From Brachionus koreanus (Eukaryota > Rotifera > Eurotatoria > Ploima > Brachionidae), in assembly GCA_016987375.1 (NCBI GenBank), contig PJRA01000114.1:714379-736893 (forward strand): a DNA stretch of 22,515 nucleotides. The letters run 5' to 3'. Made by a program: the position numbers and the translations under genes. The notes below the pieces were generated by a model that saw nothing but the letters and a program-made list of their open reading frames with translations, had not been told where the DNA came from and did not search any database. Positions 19,101 to 22,515 of the stretch are shown here, piece by piece. Numbering within the stretch: position 1 is the stretch's first letter; each line of letters begins with the position of its first letter.

Positions 19101-21111
19101 AACCAAAAAAATTTCATTATATTGCAGGTAAAATGTCTTGATTTTAACACTAGAAGCACCAAACATTTTTAATGTTTTTTTAATTCAAAGATATTTAAAA
19201 AAAGCTAAGTTTAATCTTTCTGATTAATATTATTTTTTAAAAGAAAATTTTAAATTTTGCATTATTTAAAAACGATATATTTTTTTGTAAAATCTTTTCA
19301 AAAGATGCGGGAATTTACAAATTTTTTTAAAATAGCCAAAATGACTCGTTTGGTCTCCTAGTGTTAATAAAATTGCTTGTGAATAATTAAATTACATGAG
19401 ATTTTTAATTTTTTTGTTAAATACTTCACATTAATTAATATTTAGAGCATTAAAATTTATTTATAAGAAAGCAAAGCAAATATTAGATGCGTATAGATAT
19501 GAAAATGGTCGATATTTGGTTCGTAGAACTCAAAGAGATGAGAATATATGCGTTCTATCACTAATGTACAATGAGGAATTCTTTAATTATGAAATATGCT
19601 CAAAAGAACAGTCAAATAGCAGATATTATTTTATTGATGACGGCCCTTATTTTAGAAGTCTGGCTCATTTAATTGAACATTATAGTAGATATGAAGATGG
19701 TCTACCGGGTATTTTGACCCGACCAATATGTCCCAATATTGATATGATGCGATGTTCTTTTGGTAACAACACCAAATTTCCAAATGGACCATTAATTCGA
19801 CAAACTTCAAATTTGTCATCTTCATCTATGCAAAATTCTCAATTACAAGATTTAATAAATCAAAAACTTAAACAAACCTCAATTTCTACGTCAAATGGAA
19901 ACTTTAAAATTGATACTTTATCCAAGGCTAATTTGTTTAAAAGTCGAACACTTTTGAATGAAAATAGTAGGTATTGTGTTTTTAGGAATAAAATTTAAGA
20001 TGATTCTTTTTAGAAAGAATACATTCTAATCAAAATCTACCAAGAAAATTAGCTAAAATATCAATTAATGAAATTCAATTGCAAGCAATTATTGGCGAAG
20101 GTGAATTTGGCACAGTTTACAAGGGAACGTATAATGGAGTAATTTCTATCTTATGTTTATACTTTATATTTAACTAAGTAAAGGTCAAAGCACCATTATA
20201 TTCTTATAAAAGCGTTTTTTTACAATTCACACATTTTTCCTAGATACTAAATTAAAATAAAATATATAAATTGTTAATTTAATAAAATAAATCATTAATT
20301 AATAGAAAAAAAATATAAGATAAATTAAAAATCGATAAGATAAAAATTGTATTTATTAAATTTTTGAAAAATTAAGAAACAAGTTGCAGTCAAGCGACTC
20401 AAAGATAGCACAGCAAGCGATGATTTTATGAGAGAGGCTGATATAATGGGTACATTAAATAATCCATGTATTCTCAGAATATACGGATTGGTCCAAGATA
20501 AATCTTGTTTAATGATGGTTCAAGAGTTAATGATTTGCTCAATATTGGAAAAATTGTGGAATTCTCCAAATGAGGTAACTGAGAATCATCTAAAATTATG
20601 GTCATCTCAAATAGCTCTTGGAATGCAGCACATGGAAGAGCAAAAAATTGTTCACCGTGACTTGGCAGCAAGAAACGTTCTGTTAGCCTCCATGTCACAA
20701 ATAAAAATATCAGATTTTGGTTTATCACGTTCAACTGACGCATTTACCAATGCTTACACACAGACAACAGAGGGTAAAATTCCAATAAAATGGTACTCAC
20801 CTGAGAGTATAGAACATTTAAAATTTACTTCTAAATCGGATGTTTGGTCTTATGGAATTACTTTATGGGAAATGTTTTCGTATGGTGATCAGCCTTATGG
20901 AAATATGAATGGTAGCGAAGTATACATGTTTATTCAATCTGGCCAAAGGCTACAACGACCACCTTTATGCCCAAAAAATACTTACAAGTGTATGCTACAG
21001 TGTTGGGAATGGGAAGAAGAAAAAAGACCAACGTTTAGAGAGCTGAATCAATTTTTTCAAAATGATAACGATTATCAAAAAACTTTGACAGTTTTAAAAT
21101 CATTCAGATAG
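16101..21111 (+). CDS. Shark: SHARK/HTK16-type tyrosine kinase (SH2-ankyrin-SH2-kinase)
   Basis: Exons: 16101-16566, 16620-16691, 16742-16857, 16907-17047, 17105-17210, 17265-17335, 19468-19966, 20014-20138, 20377-21111. They join in phase to about 776 residues (Hydra HTK16 is of similar size). SH2-1 has YYHESIDRQMAEKLL and FLVRKC. Five ankyrin repeats follow: NPLHLAV, GRTALHIAC, GSTPLHTAA, WVPLHEAA, QTPLDLAI. SH2-2 has TREKAKQIL, split by the 2.1-kb intron, and YLVRRT. A Ser/Asn-rich linker leads to the kinase: GEGEFG (20094-20111), VAVK (Lys at 20392), HRDLAARN (HRD at 20653), DFG (20713) and WYSPES. All catalytic residues are present. The family is a Syk-like cytosolic kinase that binds ITAM-type receptors, such as Draper in flies. 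The start codon is not in this first exon. A candidate upstream micro-exon is ATGCGCCTAATAAAA at 16048-16062, in phase. Confidence 0.92.
18044..18304. mobile_element. Decayed TTAA-flanked MITE, probable piggyBac-like
   Basis: TTAA (18044-18047) is followed by CACTAGAAGCACCAAA, identical to the left end of the MITE at 19148. The 22 bases at 18042-18063 equal those at 19142-19163. A subterminal palindrome atgtcattttgacat lies at 18085-18099. The right end is uncertain. tgtagtgctaa at about 18295-18303 could be a degenerate copy of the end, since its reverse complement resembles TTAACACTA. Confidence 0.55.
19144..19367. mobile_element. TTAA-flanked MITE, probable piggyBac-like (216 bp plus duplication)
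   Basis: The element 19148-19363 is flanked by TTAA on both sides (19144-19147 and 19364-19367), the hallmark of piggyBac-superfamily insertion. Its ends are inverted repeats. CACTAGAAGCACCAAAC on the left and the reverse complement of gtttggtctcctagtg on the right (CACTAGGAGACCAAAC) differ by one substitution and one indel. No coding frame is present inside, so it is non-autonomous. Confidence 0.8.
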
Positions 21112-21888
21112 GTGATTTTTTTATAAATATTAATTAAAATGTTTTTTTTTTCTATTTAACTTTACTTGATTGAAAATTTGAAAAGTATTTTGAAGAATTT
21201 TTAAATCAATTTTGATAGTATATTCAATTATATTTACTTGACAATAAATTTTACAATTAGTTTATCCCAAAGTTATATCATATGAATATTTTAAATATAG
21301 ATAAGAATTCTAATCGACATTTTCATTTTATTTAAATTTTGATTTTTTTTTTCAAATTAAAATAAAAATTTTTAATATTTTTTTAATAAACATTTTATCT
21401 TTTAGGCTCTGATATTTATGTATCATTTTTTAATTTATTAAATTATGATTAAGATTATTAAAAAATTTATTTTTGTTTTAAGATTATACAAAACATTTCA
21501 ACAAATTAAGCTATTTCCTTTTTTTTATTTGTTTTATTTGATTTTAAAAATGGAATGGATTAAAAACTTGAATGAAAATTTTCAAGATTATTAAGCTTAA
21601 ATAAAGCATATATTTCAATTTCTCAAATAGGCTTTCTTCAATTTTAATTTGAAAATAATTATTTTCGTTTAAATGGAAAACCAAATCATATTATAACACT
21701 CTTGGAAATCGTATTTTGCATATGATTTTACATCAAACTAAGTAAGAAACAGTAAACAATATTAAGATTTTTTATTTTTAATAGCAAAATTTTTTCAAAA
21801 TCAAATTTTTCATATTTTTTACCAAAAACTTCATTTTTTTTGCCTCAAGCATTTTTGGATGATTTTACTAAAAGTCAGATATTTTTAT
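21112..21888. other. Intergenic region downstream of SHARK
   Basis: AT-rich spacer with no supported gene. AATAAA at 21243-21248 is the clearest candidate polyadenylation signal for SHARK. Confidence 0.5.
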
Positions 21889-21962
21889 GTAAACTTACGT
21901 AATTTATCGTAAAATTACATTTCCTTATTAACTAGTATGCATGTGAGAATACGTAAGTTTAC
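21889..21962. repeat. Inverted repeat, 13-bp perfect arms
   Basis: gtaaacttacgta at 21889-21901 and its exact reverse complement at 21950-21962 enclose 48 bases. Weak matching continues outwards for about 12 more bases. It lies right next to the broken end of the Tc1/mariner relic and may be a small foldback element or the end of one. Confidence 0.65.
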
Positions 21963-21991
21963 TAAAAATCATATAAATTACATAAGATAAG

Positions 21992-22515
21992 GTAATTTTG
22001 TATAAATGGGAGCAGTCGTTTATTCAAGCATTCGTCTATATAGATGCTCGAATTGATGGCAACCGATTATGATAATCGAAAAAGAGGCTTAGACATACTT
22101 CGATCAGATATGGCTATCCAAACAAGCACCTTCTTTAGAAACTTCTCTTTTCCAGCAATCCGAACACTGTCCGGACCAGTAGACTTGTCATTTGTGTAAT
22201 ATCCAGCGTTTCCGGGCATGTTGTCGCCCGCCAAAGTAAAGTACTTTTCGTCGTCCAAAATTAGCGAACATGGTGAACGATATAGCATATTTGAAAGTTT
22301 TTTACTCAATTTCTTGGCTCTCTCATGCTGTACGGCGCTATATTTTGGTGTTTTTTCACGTTTACGATATGAAATATCCATTTGCGGCCAACTGTTGTCT
22401 GGTGGACATTAAATTTTCTTGCTAGACGCCTTTGACTCACTCCAGTTCGGTTATTGGTCAATCTCTTCAGTTTTGTCTTCCTTGCAGCTGTCCAGGTAGT
22501 TGGACGACCCGTTCT
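21992..22515 (-). pseudogene. Tc1/mariner transposase relic, running off the right edge
   Basis: Read on the minus strand from 22515. A paired-type HTH region (RTGRPTTW, then TGVSQRRLARKFNVHQTTVG) is followed by a frameshift near 22382. The next frame has KREKTPKYSAVQHERAKKL and the first catalytic Asp in ILDDEKYFTLAG, then VLVWIAISDRSMSKPLFRLS. A stop lies at 22067-22069, after which similarity continues in frame (SVAINSSIYIDECLNKRLLP) to about 21992. The second Asp and the third acidic residue of the DDE/D triad are missing. At least one frameshift, one stop and a 3' truncation make it inactive. It belongs to a different Tc1/mariner lineage from the relic at 151-519 and has the opposite orientation. 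Its start lies beyond the window. Confidence 0.85.

Larger units (their letters stand above)
17336..19467 (+). other. Large 2,132-nt intron inside the second SH2 domain of SHARK
   Basis: The donor is GAG|gtatgc and the acceptor is ttataag|AAA. This intron joins ...VTRE to KAKQIL and restores a normal SH2 start. It is about 40 times longer than most introns in the window. It holds two TTAA-type MITEs (below), a 17-A run near 18850 and a short tandem duplication (aattgtatcaaaa twice) at about 18598-18625. The rest is plain AT-rich DNA. Confidence 0.85.

Noticed and set aside
22218..22412. Plus-strand 64-codon frame at the right end
   Set aside because: It is antisense to the Tc1/mariner transposase relic.
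1..22515. CRISPR array, operon or bacterial-type signals
   Set aside because: No regularly spaced repeats are present. The genes are spliced eukaryotic genes with kilobase spacers.

Overview
The window looks like a very AT-rich, compact invertebrate nuclear genome. Four real protein genes all lie on the + strand. Three of them are cut by small GT-AG introns, mostly 47-58 nt, and the intergenic DNA is packed with relics of small transposons. Two clues point to a rotifer of the Brachionus type: a single-exon orphan seven-helix receptor with a large N-terminal ectodomain, and the Tc1-like and LINE fragments. That placement is my inference from recall of similar proteins, not something the sequence proves. 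A SHARK-type kinase supports a non-vertebrate animal.

Layout: 1-2210 is a transposon graveyard. It holds a Tc1-like transposase relic with four in-frame stops, then a 571-bp LINE endonuclease fragment between perfect 29-bp direct repeats. 2211-4496 is the orphan seven-helix receptor. 4497-7241 is intergenic and holds two unrelated hairpin-type MITEs (4973-5405 and 5523-5848) plus a weak minus-strand coding relic. 7242-12924 is a complete UDP-glucose:glycoprotein glucosyltransferase (UGGT) of about 1,539 residues in ten exons. 13981-14650 is a complete ribosome-biogenesis protein NOP16 in three exons. 14651-16100 is mostly empty apart from a 44-codon secreted-looking ORF. 16101-21111 is a SHARK/HTK16-type tyrosine kinase (SH2, five ankyrin repeats, SH2, kinase) in at least nine exons. 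Its largest intron, 2.1 kb, carries one clear and one decayed TTAA-flanked, piggyBac-like MITE. The right end (about 21992-22515) is a second, different Tc1/mariner transposase relic on the minus strand.

The genes do not form a pathway. UGGT acts in ER glycoprotein folding control, NOP16 in nucleolar 60S assembly, SHARK in cytosolic phosphotyrosine signalling, and the receptor probably in sensing at the cell surface. The most unusual points are the truncated LINE copy that ends just after an internal AATAAA with a perfect target-site duplication, a 27-nt intron in UGGT, the lack of tyrosines in the SHARK linker, the orphan receptor family, and the dense set of non-autonomous DNA transposons of at least three types.
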